From NCBI GenBank assembly GCA_001627925.1, contig LUQC01000035.1:1-55283 (forward strand): a stretch of DNA of 55,283 nucleotides, in the 5' to 3' direction. The notes below the pieces were generated by a model. It was not told the DNA's origin. It ran no database searches and saw nothing but the letters and a program-made list of their open reading frames with translations. Position numbers and translations under genes: made by a program. Source of the DNA: Rhodobacteraceae bacterium REDSEA-S34_B6. GTDB taxonomy: Bacteria; Pseudomonadota; Alphaproteobacteria; Rhodobacterales; Rhodobacteraceae. Shown here piece by piece: positions 9,583-18,480 of the stretch (positions are counted from its first letter, which is position 1; every line of letters starts with the position of its first letter).

Positions 9583-9604
9583 ATTCCAATGAGAAGGAAC
9601 TTTT

Positions 9605-10075
9605 ATGAGTGATGTTGAAAGAATTGCAGATATTGATTTAATAAAGCGCATTCTGCCGCATCGGTATCCATTTCTATTGGTCGACAAAGTAGTTGATATA
9701 GATGGCTTTAATAAAGCCACTGGTTTAAAAAATATTACATTTAATGAACCACAATTTCAGGGACATTTCCCAGCTACTCCAATTATGCCGGGTATTATGA
9801 TAGTGGAGGCAATGGCACAAACGGCAGCTGTAATGGTTGGAGTTGGTTTGAATTTGGCAGATAAAGATATGCTAATATATTTTATGGCAATCGATAACTG
9901 TAAGTTTAGAAGAAAGGTAACTCCTGGCGATCAATTGATCATGAATTTAAATACCTTAAGGGGGAAACCTGGTGGTAAAGTATGGAAATTTTACGGAGAG
10001 GCTAGTGTTGATGGCGAAATGGCAGCTCAAGCGGAATTTTCTGCTATGATGGATTTGAATAATACCGAGGTATAA
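9605..10075 (+). CDS. fabZ: 3-hydroxyacyl-[acyl-carrier-protein] dehydratase FabZ
   Basis: Dehydrates 3-hydroxyacyl-ACP in fatty-acid elongation and competes with LpxA for 3-hydroxyacyl-ACP. The 156-residue hot-dog protein has [11 protein letters not shown] near residue 17 and the active-site block [12 protein letters not shown] followed by VEAMAQ, giving the catalytic His and Glu. The ATG at 9605 has AAGGA upstream. It lies directly before lpxA (2-base gap), a pairing that couples phospholipid and lipid A synthesis. The lpxD gene often found just before fabZ in other proteobacteria is not here. Confidence 0.96.
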   Translation: MSDVERIADIDLIKRILPHRYPFLLVDKVVDIDGFNKATGLKNITFNEPQFQGHFPATPIMPGIMIVEAMAQTAAVMVGVGLNLADKDMLIYFMAIDNCKFRRKVTPGDQLIMNLNTLRGKPGGKVWKFYGEASVDGEMAAQAEFSAMMDLNNTEV

Positions 10076-10077
10076 TC

Positions 10078-10866
10078 GTGGCAAATGTAAATATCCATCA
10101 TAGCGCAATAATTGAAGATGGAGCGGAAATTGGCGAGGGAACTTCCGTAGGACCCTTTTGCTTTGTGGGAAGTAAAGTTAGGTTAGGACAAAATGTCGAA
10201 TTGAAAAGTCATGTTGTCATCAAGGGCCATACCCACTTGGGTGATGAAAATACGGTTTTCCCTTTTGCTGTCTTAGGGGAGATACCGCAAGACAAAAAAT
10301 TCAATGGAGAAAGTACAAGTTTAAAAATAGGAAATCGTAATCAAATTCGAGAGCACGTCACTATAAACGTAGGAACTAAAGGTGGTGGTGGAATAACGAA
10401 AGTTGGTAATGACGGACTTTTTATGGCCGGCTGTCATATCGCACACGATTCTCAAGTTGGAGATAATGTCATTTTAGTAAATAATGCTGCGTTAGCTGGG
10501 CATTGTGTAATAGAAGATAATGTTATCGTTGGTGGATTAAGTGGAGTACATCAATTTGTACGAGTAGGTGAGGGAGCTATAATTGGAGCAGTAACAATGG
10601 TAACTAATGATGTAATTCCATACGGATTGGTTCAAGCTCCTAGGGGCGAATTAGATGGTTTAAATCTGGTAGGTTTAAAACGTAAAGGAGTTGCTAGAGC
10701 TGATATTATGGCCTTGAGGGCAGCATTTCAGACTCTTTCTCAGGGAGAAGGCACTTTCCAGGACCGTGCTCAAAAGCTAACAGATGATAGTGACAGCAAA
10801 TACGTAGAAAAAATAGTAAGTTTTGTTTTAGGCCACAGTGATAGGTCGTTCCTTACCCCTAGATAA
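10078..10866 (+). CDS. lpxA: acyl-ACP--UDP-N-acetylglucosamine O-acyltransferase
   Basis: First step of lipid A synthesis: transfers a 3-hydroxyacyl chain from ACP to UDP-GlcNAc in the cytoplasm. The 262-residue protein consists largely of left-handed beta-helix hexapeptide repeats (residues 5-190) followed by a helical C-terminus. The catalytic His is in CHIAHD (His123 here). The start is a GTG at 10078, two bases after fabZ, and homology starts immediately. lpxI follows after 6 bases. Confidence 0.95.
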   Translation: MANVNIHHSAIIEDGAEIGEGTSVGPFCFVGSKVRLGQNVELKSHVVIKGHTHLGDENTVFPFAVLGEIPQDKKFNGESTSLKIGNRNQIREHVTINVGTKGGGGITKVGNDGLFMAGCHIAHDSQVGDNVILVNNAALAGHCVIEDNVIVGGLSGVHQFVRVGEGAIIGAVTMVTNDVIPYGLVQAPRGELDGLNLVGLKRKGVARADIMALRAAFQTLSQGEGTFQDRAQKLTDDSDSKYVEKIVSFVLGHSDRSFLTPR

Positions 10867-10872
10867 AATAAT

Positions 10873-11685
10873 ATGAAAAATTTTAAGAATGTTGCAATCA
10901 TAGCTGGCGGAGGTACTCTACCAAAAATAGTTTATGAAGAACTTTCTGATCCATACGTGATAGGGTTTGAGGGGATGCCGTGTTCTCTGAGTGATCGTGC
11001 TAAGTTTCATAATTTCAATCAGCTAGGTTATTTTTTTGAAGATTTAACTGCCCGTGGTATTCGTAGTGTTGTTATGGTTGGCGACATGAAAAGACCCTTA
11101 TTGGATGAAACAAAATTTGACGAGTTTTCAAAAGCTAAATTTCATTCAATTTTTAATGCCATGCACCAAGGTGATGATACACTTTTAAAATACATTATTT
11201 CATTATTCCTTGAGGCAAATATTACTCCTATTGGGGCACATGAAATAGTCAGGAATTTAACATTAAAAGCAGGGGTTTATAGTGGCTCTGCAGATAACTT
11301 AAATGCAGAGGACGTTAAGCGTGCGGATGAAATTTTAGAAAAAACAAGTTGTCTTGACATAGGCCAGTCGGTGGTTGTCGAGGCTGGACAAGTTTTAGGT
11401 ATTGAGACGGTTCAAGGTACAGAGCAGCTGCTTGGCTATGTTCGCGACACCTCTATGGCTCTAAGGCGATTAGGAGTAGGTATTTTCGTAAAAAGAGAAA
11501 AAATAAACCAGGACTTACGCGTGGACATGCCTACAATAGGGCCGGAAACAATCCGTCAAGTATACGACGCAAAGTTGGCTGCAGTTATTATATCTCCTGG
11601 CAAAGTTATCGTACTAGACCAGGATGAATGTTTTCGACTGTGCGAAGAGCTTTCATTATCATTTATTGTTAAGGAGCGGAAATAA
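10873..11685 (+). CDS. lpxI: UDP-2,3-diacylglucosamine diphosphatase LpxI (DUF1009)
   Basis: Hydrolyses UDP-2,3-diacylglucosamine to lipid X and UMP. LpxI replaces the unrelated LpxH in most alphaproteobacteria. The 270-residue protein has the N-terminal AIIAGGGTLP and the C-terminal domain with VVVEAGQVLGIE, RPL-type and LRVDMPTIGPET segments that mark the family. Placement between lpxA and lpxB supports the call. The TAA stop overlaps the lpxB ATG by one base (TAATG). Confidence 0.93.
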   Translation: MKNFKNVAIIAGGGTLPKIVYEELSDPYVIGFEGMPCSLSDRAKFHNFNQLGYFFEDLTARGIRSVVMVGDMKRPLLDETKFDEFSKAKFHSIFNAMHQGDDTLLKYIISLFLEANITPIGAHEIVRNLTLKAGVYSGSADNLNAEDVKRADEILEKTSCLDIGQSVVVEAGQVLGIETVQGTEQLLGYVRDTSMALRRLGVGIFVKREKINQDLRVDMPTIGPETIRQVYDAKLAAVIISPGKVIVLDQDECFRLCEELSLSFIVKERK

Positions 11686-12857
11686 TGAAAGTGTATTTAG
11701 TTGCGGGTGAGCCTTCGGGTGATAAGCTTGGAGCTGAATTAATGGCTGGTTTAAAAAGCTGTGCTCCCTACGAATTGGATTTTTGTGGCGTAGGCGGTTT
11801 TTTAATGGAAGAACAAGGCCTGACTAGTTTATTCCCAATAAGTGAAATAGCGGTTATGGGTATTGGGGAGATTTTAGCTAAATATAGTTTTTTGAAAAAG
11901 CGAATTAAAAATACAGTAGACGACATACTGCGACTTAAACCCGATGTACTAATTACGATTGATGCACCTGAATTTTCTTTGCGGGTTGCCAAAATGGTTC
12001 GTAAAAAAATATTCATAAATACTATCCACTATGTTGCGCCAACCGTTTGGGCTTGGCGACCCAATAGAGCAAAAAAAATTTCTAGTTATGTAGATCATAT
12101 TTTAGCATTATTTCCATTTGAGCCACCTTACATGCAGCGAGAAGGCATAAGTTGCGATTTTGTTGGGCATCCAGTAGCAAATGAAAATTTGCCAGAACCA
12201 CGTTTAGTAAAAAAATTTCGTAAACAACATAAAATAGGCGAAAATGATACCCTGGTAGCATTTCTGCCTGGTTCGAGAAAATCTGAAGTAGATCGTTTAA
12301 TGCCCGTTTTTAAAAATGTTTCGTCAATGCTGATTTCCCAAAGATTAAATACTAGGCTAGTTATTGTAGTAGCTCCTGCAGTCGAACACATTGTGGTAGA
12401 AAGATTGCAGAGGTGGCGCAATAATGTCATTGTGGTAACTAAGGATGGTCTTTCAAGTAATGATTTTCAGAAACTAAAACGTGTAGTATTCGCTTCTTGC
12501 GATATTGCATTAGCGGCGTCAGGCACAGTTTCTTTAGAGCTGGCTTCTACCGAAACTCCAATGGTAATCGCTTACGATATGGGTTTTTTATCAAGACTTG
12601 TTTTTCGGCTGTTAGTAAGAGTTAAGAGTGTTAACCTTGTGAATTTGGTTTCTCAACAGCATACTATTCCCGAATTTATTGGCAGCAATTGTAAGCCTGA
12701 TAAGATTTTTCAAGCCTTGGTAAATCAGCTAGATGATCCGATTGGTCAAAAAACAGCAATGCGAAAATCTTTAGACCTTTTGAAAGTTGGTGGAGAAAAT
12801 TCAGGCACTGTAGCAGCAAAATCTGTTATAGACTTTTTGGAGATGCACAAAAGTTAG
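11685..12857 (+). CDS. lpxB: lipid-A-disaccharide synthase
   Basis: GT19 glycosyltransferase that condenses lipid X with UDP-2,3-diacylglucosamine to form the lipid A disaccharide at the inner-membrane face. The 390-residue product has the N-terminal VAGEPSGDKLG, YVAPTVWAWRPNRAKK, LPGSRKSEV in the middle and the C-terminal ALAASGTVSLELA nucleotide-binding segment. It is the last gene of the plus-strand envelope block; the next gene is convergent and its end lies only 4 bases away, with no clear hairpin terminator between them. Confidence 0.95.
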   Translation: MKVYLVAGEPSGDKLGAELMAGLKSCAPYELDFCGVGGFLMEEQGLTSLFPISEIAVMGIGEILAKYSFLKKRIKNTVDDILRLKPDVLITIDAPEFSLRVAKMVRKKIFINTIHYVAPTVWAWRPNRAKKISSYVDHILALFPFEPPYMQREGISCDFVGHPVANENLPEPRLVKKFRKQHKIGENDTLVAFLPGSRKSEVDRLMPVFKNVSSMLISQRLNTRLVIVVAPAVEHIVVERLQRWRNNVIVVTKDGLSSNDFQKLKRVVFASCDIALAASGTVSLELASTETPMVIAYDMGFLSRLVFRLLVRVKSVNLVNLVSQQHTIPEFIGSNCKPDKIFQALVNQLDDPIGQKTAMRKSLDLLKVGGENSGTVAAKSVIDFLEMHKS

Positions 12858-12861
12858 AATG

Positions 12862-13467
12862 CTAGGGTTTCATTACTCTAGAAAATGTTTTCATAAAACC
12901 ATCAAGAGAAATTGGAATAATTACTTGCTGATCACCTGAAGATATGTGTTTCAAATAGATGGAGGCTCGTTCATTATTTTTGAGCGCCTCTACTTCTTCT
13001 TTAATTAGTCCAATTTGTGAATAGCAGCCAAGACGATTACAAAATTTGAACTGATATTTTTTTGGCTCTAAGTCTTCTATTGCCAATATTAATCCTTCAG
13101 AAAGAATAGTCTCTAGGGGTACGATTATGGTTGCCGCAGCCTCGGCTACTTGATTGTCTGATAGCTTAAATATTGAAATCTCGGCGACTGGTTGTTTTTT
13201 GTCGTTGACTATTATCTGGTTTGCTTCGCAACGTTCTATTGAATTTTTTGGTGCAATACATTTAAGGTTCCAATCTTTATTTGTCTCCTTGATATATGGT
13301 TGTAGTTCTTGCGGCTCTCCTGCCATAGAATCGTCTATAGATAAATTATCAGCTTCTTCTGCATAAACAGTTAGAGTGTCTAAAATGGATAAAAGAGTAT
13401 AGGCCAGTATTAAATTCCAAGCAAAAAAGTATTTTTTAAAAATGTAATAGTTACGATATTTTGGCAT
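12862..13467 (-). CDS. invasion-associated locus B (IalB) family periplasmic protein
   Basis: A 201-residue exported protein. The N-terminus has a charged stretch and a hydrophobic segment (residues 14-36, ending TVYAEE) that looks like a signal peptide. The mature part carries the family pattern: a Trp and Cys in DWNLKC, later CEANQIIV, and a paired-Cys segment FCNRLGCYSQ. IalB-like proteins are common in alphaproteobacteria, often in several copies; the name comes from Bartonella, and the role in free-living relatives is unknown. It is convergent with lpxB and has its own 104-base upstream gap after mmsB. Confidence 0.8.
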   Translation of the reverse strand: MPKYRNYYIFKKYFFAWNLILAYTLLSILDTLTVYAEEADNLSIDDSMAGEPQELQPYIKETNKDWNLKCIAPKNSIERCEANQIIVNDKKQPVAEISIFKLSDNQVAEAAATIIVPLETILSEGLILAIEDLEPKKYQFKFCNRLGCYSQIGLIKEEVEALKNNERASIYLKHISSGDQQVIIPISLDGFMKTFSRVMKP

Positions 13468-13571
13468 AGGACTCTCAATAAATAATTTTTTTTCTTATGG
13501 CCCTAAGGACGAGCACAGGACCGAGTAGTGTATTATTTGAAAACGGTGGAATCGCGTTTATAAGTTTCTAT

Positions 13572-14447
13572 TTATACCTCAAAAGTTTTTATGATAGCAG
13601 AAAAATCCAAACCGGATCCGTTCTTGTTTTCTACAAAGTCTTTGTAAAGTTTCATTGCAAGATCCCCCATAGGGGTAGAAGCCTTGCTTTCGCTAGACGC
13701 ATTCTGAGATAGCGTAAGATCCTTTAGCATTAAATCTGACGAAAAACCTGGGGTGTAATTGTTATCAGATGGCGCTTTTGGCCCAACTCCAGGAGCAGGG
13801 CAGTAGCTATTCATTGACCAACTATACCCAGATGAAGTGGATACAACGTCAAACATGGCTTCGCGATCCAACTCGAGTTTATCTGCCAATGCAAAGGCTT
13901 CACAAGTTGCGATCATCGTGACCCCAAGAATCATATTATTACAAATTTTTGCCGTTTGCCCACTTCCGTTTTTACCGCAATAAACCGATCTGCTTCCCAT
14001 GTATTCAAATAAGAACCTTAATTTATCAAAATCATCTCTGCTTCCTCCAACCATAAAGGTTAGGCTGCCAGATTTTGCTCCTTGGACACCACCTGACACT
14101 GGTGCATCCAACATATTTATCTTTTTATTTCCAAGGGTCTGACATACTTCTTTTGTCGTCTTAACATCAATGGTAGAACAGTCAATTAATGTACTCTTAG
14201 GATTAAAGTTGTTAATAAATTCGTTAACTATCTCTTTCACTACTAATCCAGACGGTAACATTGTGAAAATGATATCTACTTCAGTAAGAAGTTTTGGTAT
14301 GGATGGCATCATAGTTATTTCAGGTAACTTTATCGAGTTATCTGTATCGAAACCCAAAACATCTAAGCCATTTCTTGCTAAGTTTTCTGCCATTGGTGCG
14401 CCCATGTTGCCAAGGCCTATGAAACCAATTTTCAAATTTATCTCCAT
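13572..14447 (-). CDS. mmsB: 3-hydroxyisobutyrate dehydrogenase
   Basis: Oxidises 3-hydroxyisobutyrate to methylmalonate semialdehyde with NAD in valine catabolism. The 291-residue protein has the Rossmann motif GFIGLGNMGAPMA at residues 8-20, the substrate segment DAPVSGGVQGA, and the catalytic Lys region KICNNMILG. Its partner mmsA, whose product takes the next step, is immediately upstream on the same strand (56-base gap). Other 3-hydroxyacid dehydrogenases of the family share these motifs, so the adjacent mmsA is what makes the substrate likely. Confidence 0.9.
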   Translation of the reverse strand: MEINLKIGFIGLGNMGAPMAENLARNGLDVLGFDTDNSIKLPEITMMPSIPKLLTEVDIIFTMLPSGLVVKEIVNEFINNFNPKSTLIDCSTIDVKTTKEVCQTLGNKKINMLDAPVSGGVQGAKSGSLTFMVGGSRDDFDKLRFLFEYMGSRSVYCGKNGSGQTAKICNNMILGVTMIATCEAFALADKLELDREAMFDVVSTSSGYSWSMNSYCPAPGVGPKAPSDNNYTPGFSSDLMLKDLTLSQNASSESKASTPMGDLAMKLYKDFVENKNGSGLDFSAIIKTFEV

Positions 14448-14503
14448 ATTTCAAAATGGAACTTAGAACTGTTAATTTATTATCGCCATTGTGAAATTAA
14501 CTA

Positions 14504-16003
14504 TTAGTCCATCGCTTTAAAGTTGAATTCCCCGCCTTCTTTTATACCTGATGGCCATCTGCTGGTTACAGTTTTTGTTCTAGTGTAAAATTTGAATGCA
14601 TCTGGGCCATGTTGATTCAAGTCACCAAATACAGATTTTTTCCATCCACCAAACGTATGATATGCGAGGGGCACCGGAATTGGTACATTAACACCAACCA
14701 TTCCAATATTTATTCGGTTTGCGAAATCTCTTGCAGTATCACCGTCTCTAGTAAAAATAGCCGTCCCGTTGCCATATTCATGATTCATGGCTAATCCAAT
14801 GGCTTCTTCGTAGGAACCTGCTCTTACAGTAGATAAAACTGGACCAAAGATTTCCTTTTTATAAACATCCATATCTGGGGTAACTCTGTCGAACAAATGT
14901 GGGCCAACAAAGAAGCCGTTTTCATAACCTTGAAGGCTAAAATCCCGCCCATCAATAACTAATTCGGCACCTTGATCTATTCCACTCTGAACGAGATTCA
15001 AAATATTTTGTTTTGCTGCACTTGTAACCACAGGACCAAAGTCAACATCGTCTCCGGCTGTGTAAGGTCCTACCTTTAGTTTTTCGATACGTGGTGCCAA
15101 CTTTTCAATTAGGCGATCCGCTGTTTCTTCGCCCACAGGTACAGCTACTGAAATCGCCATACAACGCTCACCAGCAGCACCGTAACCTGATCCAACCAAA
15201 GCATCTGCTGCTAAATCCATATCTGCATCTGGCATTACAATCATGTGGTTTTTAGCCCCACCAAAACACTGAACACGTTTTCCATTAGCGCAACCTGTCC
15301 CGTAAATATACTCGGCAATTGGTGTCGAACCAACAAATCCAATTGACTGTATTGTGGGGTTGGCCAGCATCGCATCTACGCTTACTTTATCTCCATTGAT
15401 GACTTGTAGTAACCCTTTTGGAAGACCAGCTTCTTCCATAAGTTCTGCCAATAAAATTGGAACTGAGGGATCTCTTTCTGATGGTTTTAATATGAAAGCA
15501 TTTCCACATACTACAGATGGGGCAAACATCCACATCGGTATCATTGCGGGAAAGTTAAATGGGGTTATACCTCCACAGACACCCAGCGGTTGTTTCATCG
15601 AATACATATCAATGCCAGGACCTGCGCTATCCGTAAATTCACCCTTGAGCATTTGAGGGGCTCCAATACAGTATTCTGCCACTTCCAGTCCTCTTTGCAC
15701 ATCACCCTTTGCATCTGGAAATGTTTTGCCATGTTCACTACTCAAAACTTCTGCAAGTTTATCCATATCTCTGTGAAGTAAATCTACAAACTTCATCATT
15801 ACTCGAGCACGCCTTTGCGGGTTTACAGCTCCCCACTCGGGTTGCACTTTTGCTGCTATTTCGACAGCTGCATCTAATTCTTCTTTAGACGCAAGCGGTA
15901 CGCGTGCCTGAACTTCACCAGTTGCAGGATTGAATACGTCTCCAAATCTGCCGGAACTTCCAGAAACACGTTGACCATTTATGTAGTGCGTTAGCTCTTT
16001 CAT
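14504..16003 (-). CDS. mmsA: CoA-acylating methylmalonate-semialdehyde dehydrogenase
   Basis: Converts methylmalonate semialdehyde (and malonate semialdehyde) to propionyl-CoA (or acetyl-CoA), NAD- and CoA-dependent. The 499-residue aldehyde dehydrogenase has GITPFNFPAMIPMWM around residue 145, ILKPSERDPSVP, the GFVGSTPIA turn and the active-site Cys281 in GAAGERCMAIS, which is the MmsA-type signature. The ATG at 16003-16001 is preceded by AGGAG. It heads the mmsA-mmsB pair. The 295 bases upstream, to 16298, are A+T-rich and divergent from the CBS gene; I see no further gene or clear operator there. Confidence 0.94.
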   Translation of the reverse strand: MKELTHYINGQRVSGSSGRFGDVFNPATGEVQARVPLASKEELDAAVEIAAKVQPEWGAVNPQRRARVMMKFVDLLHRDMDKLAEVLSSEHGKTFPDAKGDVQRGLEVAEYCIGAPQMLKGEFTDSAGPGIDMYSMKQPLGVCGGITPFNFPAMIPMWMFAPSVVCGNAFILKPSERDPSVPILLAELMEEAGLPKGLLQVINGDKVSVDAMLANPTIQSIGFVGSTPIAEYIYGTGCANGKRVQCFGGAKNHMIVMPDADMDLAADALVGSGYGAAGERCMAISVAVPVGEETADRLIEKLAPRIEKLKVGPYTAGDDVDFGPVVTSAAKQNILNLVQSGIDQGAELVIDGRDFSLQGYENGFFVGPHLFDRVTPDMDVYKKEIFGPVLSTVRAGSYEEAIGLAMNHEYGNGTAIFTRDGDTARDFANRINIGMVGVNVPIPVPLAYHTFGGWKKSVFGDLNQHGPDAFKFYTRTKTVTSRWPSGIKEGGEFNFKAMD

Positions 16004-16298
16004 TTTATTCTCCTATTTCTTAAGCCCATTATGCGTATGCAAAAAGGCTAAATCCAGAGCTATTTTGAAAAAAATAATATTAATACCACCCAGAATAAAC
16101 AGAATTTTGATAGCTAAAAATAGTACATCCATCTATTGAATGATTATACAATGCGCTCGACGTAATTTAAGTAAAGATTACAGGATTTTACTGTTTAAAT
16201 GCCATCAAATAAATAAATCTTAGAAATACTTCGTTGCTTGACTGATTATAGGTTAAGATGCACACTGTATTATAAATAGTAAATGTTGGGGGTTATTA

Positions 16299-16733
16299 AT
16301 GCTCATACAACAGGTTCTACACGTAAAAGCAATCCCCGGTGTAATAACACTACCGCCGTCTGCTACGATATCTAACGTAATTAAAGTACTGTCCAAAAAA
16401 AGAATAGGTGGGATAGTTATCTCTTCTAACAAAAGGTATTGCGAGGGGATTATATCTGAAAGAGATATAGTTAAAATTTTGTCCCAGGATGGCGCTGATG
16501 CTCTAGACGACACCGTCGATAAGTATATGACTAGTCAGCTAATAAGTTGCACGCCTGATGCAACAGCAGACCAAGTTTTGACTGTAATGACTGAGAAGCG
16601 ATTTCGTCACATGCCTGTTATTGTGAATGATGAACTATTAGGTCTAGTGACAATAGGAGACATAGTTAAGGCTCGATTAACTGAATTGGAAATGGAAAAA
16701 GAGGCTTTGGAAGGCATGATTATGGGATATTAA
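16299..16733 (+). CDS. CBS-domain pair protein
   Basis: A 144-residue protein made almost entirely of two CBS repeats, which form a Bateman module that usually binds adenosyl ligands. Repeat one spans about residues 10-65 (including GGIVISSNKRYCEGIISERDI) and repeat two about 75-130 (with RHMPVIVNDELLGLVTIGDIV). A short Glu-rich helix ends the protein. No catalytic domain is attached, so a role as a small ligand sensor acting on another protein is likely but unproven. The ATG at 16299 has GGGGG 5-10 bases upstream. coaD follows after 83 bases. Confidence 0.88.
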   Translation: MLIQQVLHVKAIPGVITLPPSATISNVIKVLSKKRIGGIVISSNKRYCEGIISERDIVKILSQDGADALDDTVDKYMTSQLISCTPDATADQVLTVMTEKRFRHMPVIVNDELLGLVTIGDIVKARLTELEMEKEALEGMIMGY

Positions 16734-16816
16734 CATGTCTTTTCATTCATTTATCCTTGAAATTAATCTGTAAAAGTGGGATCTCATGCTTGTAGTCTTA
16801 CCTAAGGAATTGCTGA

Positions 16817-17305
16817 GTGCGCATTGGTTTATATCCAGGTACATTTGATCCTATAACATTGGGTCATATTGATATAATAAAAAGAGCATCAATGCTAGTT
16901 GATAGACTTGTAATAGGTGTCGCAATCAATAGAGACAAATCTCCTCTTTTTAATTTAGATGAGCGAGTAAAAATGATTGAAGCCGAATGCTCAAGCCTCA
17001 GCAAAAGAACTGGCACTGAAATAATTGCTCATCCTTTTGAGAATCTCCTTGTAGACTGTGCAAATGATGTAAATGCCTCAGTAATTTTTAGAGGACTTCG
17101 CGCTGTAGCTGATTTCGAGTATGAGTTCCAAATGGTCGGTATGAATCGCGTATTGAATAATAGCATCGAAACCGTTTTTTTGATGGCTGAGGCTAAGCAC
17201 CAGGCTATAGCATCGAAGCTAGTAAAAGAAATTGTGCGATTAGGTGGTGATGTTTCAAAATTCGTGACACCGACGGTAAACAAACAGCTTTTAGAAAAAT
17301 TCTGA
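16817..17305 (+). CDS. coaD: phosphopantetheine adenylyltransferase
   Basis: Penultimate step of coenzyme A synthesis: 4'-phosphopantetheine plus ATP to dephospho-CoA. The 162-residue protein has the nucleotidyltransferase motif YPGTFDPITLGHIDII at residues 5-20, RGLRAVADFEYEF, and FLMAEAKHQAIASKLVKEI. The start is GTG at 16817 with AAGGA 9 bases upstream; homology starts at the second residue. It converges on gap1 with only 13 bases between the stop codons. Confidence 0.95.
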   Translation: MRIGLYPGTFDPITLGHIDIIKRASMLVDRLVIGVAINRDKSPLFNLDERVKMIEAECSSLSKRTGTEIIAHPFENLLVDCANDVNASVIFRGLRAVADFEYEFQMVGMNRVLNNSIETVFLMAEAKHQAIASKLVKEIVRLGGDVSKFVTPTVNKQLLEKF

Positions 17306-17318
17306 ATAATTAATAATT

Positions 17319-18329
17319 TCATTCAGTATTTATATACTTCGCCATGACCACTGCGGTATCAGCCATTCTATTGGAGAAGCCCCATTCATTATCATACCAG
17401 CTCAGAACTCGTACTAAATTGTTATCCATTACTTTGGTTTGATCAGCTGCAAAAATTGATGATCTAGGATCATGATTAAAGTCGCAAGACACAAGTTTTT
17501 TATCAGTATACCCCAGAATTCCTTCCAACGTGCTATTTGCAACTTTATTAACTGCTTCATTAATTTCAGTGCTAGAGGTGTCACGATTTGCTTCAAAAGT
17601 AAGGTCAACAACGGATACGTTTGGTGTAGGTACACGAACCGCAAACCCATCTAATTTTCCATCTAGTTCCGGTAGGACTAAACCAACAGCTTTAGCGGCT
17701 CCAGTTGTAGTCGGAATCATACTCAAACTTGCGGCGCGTGCGCGGTACATGTCATTATGCATTGTATCTAATACAGGTTGGTCACCGGTATAGCTATGTA
17801 TAGTAGTCATAAACCCACGTTTTATACCCACTACTTCATGCAGAACTTTTGCAATAGGAGCCAAACAATTTGTAGTACATGAAGCGTTTGAAACAATTAG
17901 GTCATTTCTTGTCAATGTTCCATGATTTACACCATACACAATTGTTTTATCAGCGTTTTTTGCGGGAGCACTAATAAGCACGCGTGACGATCCATTACTT
18001 AGATGTGCGGCTGCTTTTTCCCGGTCATTAAAAATACCAGTACACTCCATTGCTATATCAATATGTTTCCAGGGTAAATCTGCTGGGTGCTTAATAGCAG
18101 TTACTTCAATTTCCATTTCGCCAATAATAATAGAATTTTTGGTCGTTTTAATATCTTTCGTAAATCTTCCATGTATACTATCAAATTCTAATAAATGAGC
18201 ATTTACTTCAGTTGGCCCCAAATCATTAATTGCAACGATTTCCAGATCAGTTCTTCCAGATTCTACTACTGCTCTTAAAATATTACGTCCGATCCTGCCG
18301 AAACCATTAATCGCAACCTTGACTGCCAT
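17319..18329 (-). CDS. gap: glyceraldehyde-3-phosphate dehydrogenase, NAD-type
   Basis: Phosphorylating GAPDH, 336 residues. It has the Rossmann motif INGFGRIGRN at residues 7-16, the catalytic Cys151 in SNASCTTNCLAP, and the C-terminal WYDNEWGFSNR. Asp36 in AINDLG corresponds to the residue (Asp32 of well-studied enzymes) that selects NAD over NADP, so this copy is predicted to be NAD-dependent. Positions 189-190 are Thr-Met. A perfect 12-base palindrome sits 19-30 bases before the ATG, overlapping the likely -10 element. It is downstream of a second GAPDH gene in the same orientation (151-base gap). Confidence 0.95.
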   Translation of the reverse strand: MAVKVAINGFGRIGRNILRAVVESGRTDLEIVAINDLGPTEVNAHLLEFDSIHGRFTKDIKTTKNSIIIGEMEIEVTAIKHPADLPWKHIDIAMECTGIFNDREKAAAHLSNGSSRVLISAPAKNADKTIVYGVNHGTLTRNDLIVSNASCTTNCLAPIAKVLHEVVGIKRGFMTTIHSYTGDQPVLDTMHNDMYRARAASLSMIPTTTGAAKAVGLVLPELDGKLDGFAVRVPTPNVSVVDLTFEANRDTSSTEINEAVNKVANSTLEGILGYTDKKLVSCDFNHDPRSSIFAADQTKVMDNNLVRVLSWYDNEWGFSNRMADTAVVMAKYINTE

Positions 18330-18347
18330 ATTTAAACCTTAATTTAA

Positions 18348-18359
18348 GTTAGCGCTAAC
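18348..18359 (-). promoter_or_regulatory. palindromic operator before gap (GTTAGCGCTAAC)
   Basis: A perfect 12-base palindrome with a central CG, the form usual for LacI-family operators. It overlaps the 3' part of the predicted gap -10 element and extends into the start region, a position suited to repression. Near-identical copies lie before the second GAPDH gene at 19563-19606. In alphaproteobacteria a LacI-family regulator of central carbon metabolism (CceR) is known; assigning this motif to it is an inference. Confidence 0.65.
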
Positions 18360-18385
18360 ATCAAAAAATAAAGCACAAAAGTCAA
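18357..18385 (-). promoter_or_regulatory. putative promoter of gap
   Basis: On the minus strand, TTGACT (18385-18380) is followed after 17 bases by GATGTT (18362-18357). The -35 is strong and the -10 is weak. Transcription would begin within or just after the palindrome at 18348-18359. Confidence 0.4.
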
Positions 18386-18480
18386 GCCAAATAAGGATCT
18401 CTAATTGGATAACACAGCATGTGATGTAAATGGTAATTAGCTGACCGATAATTTTCTAATCAAAACTCTTAAGCCCCGAC

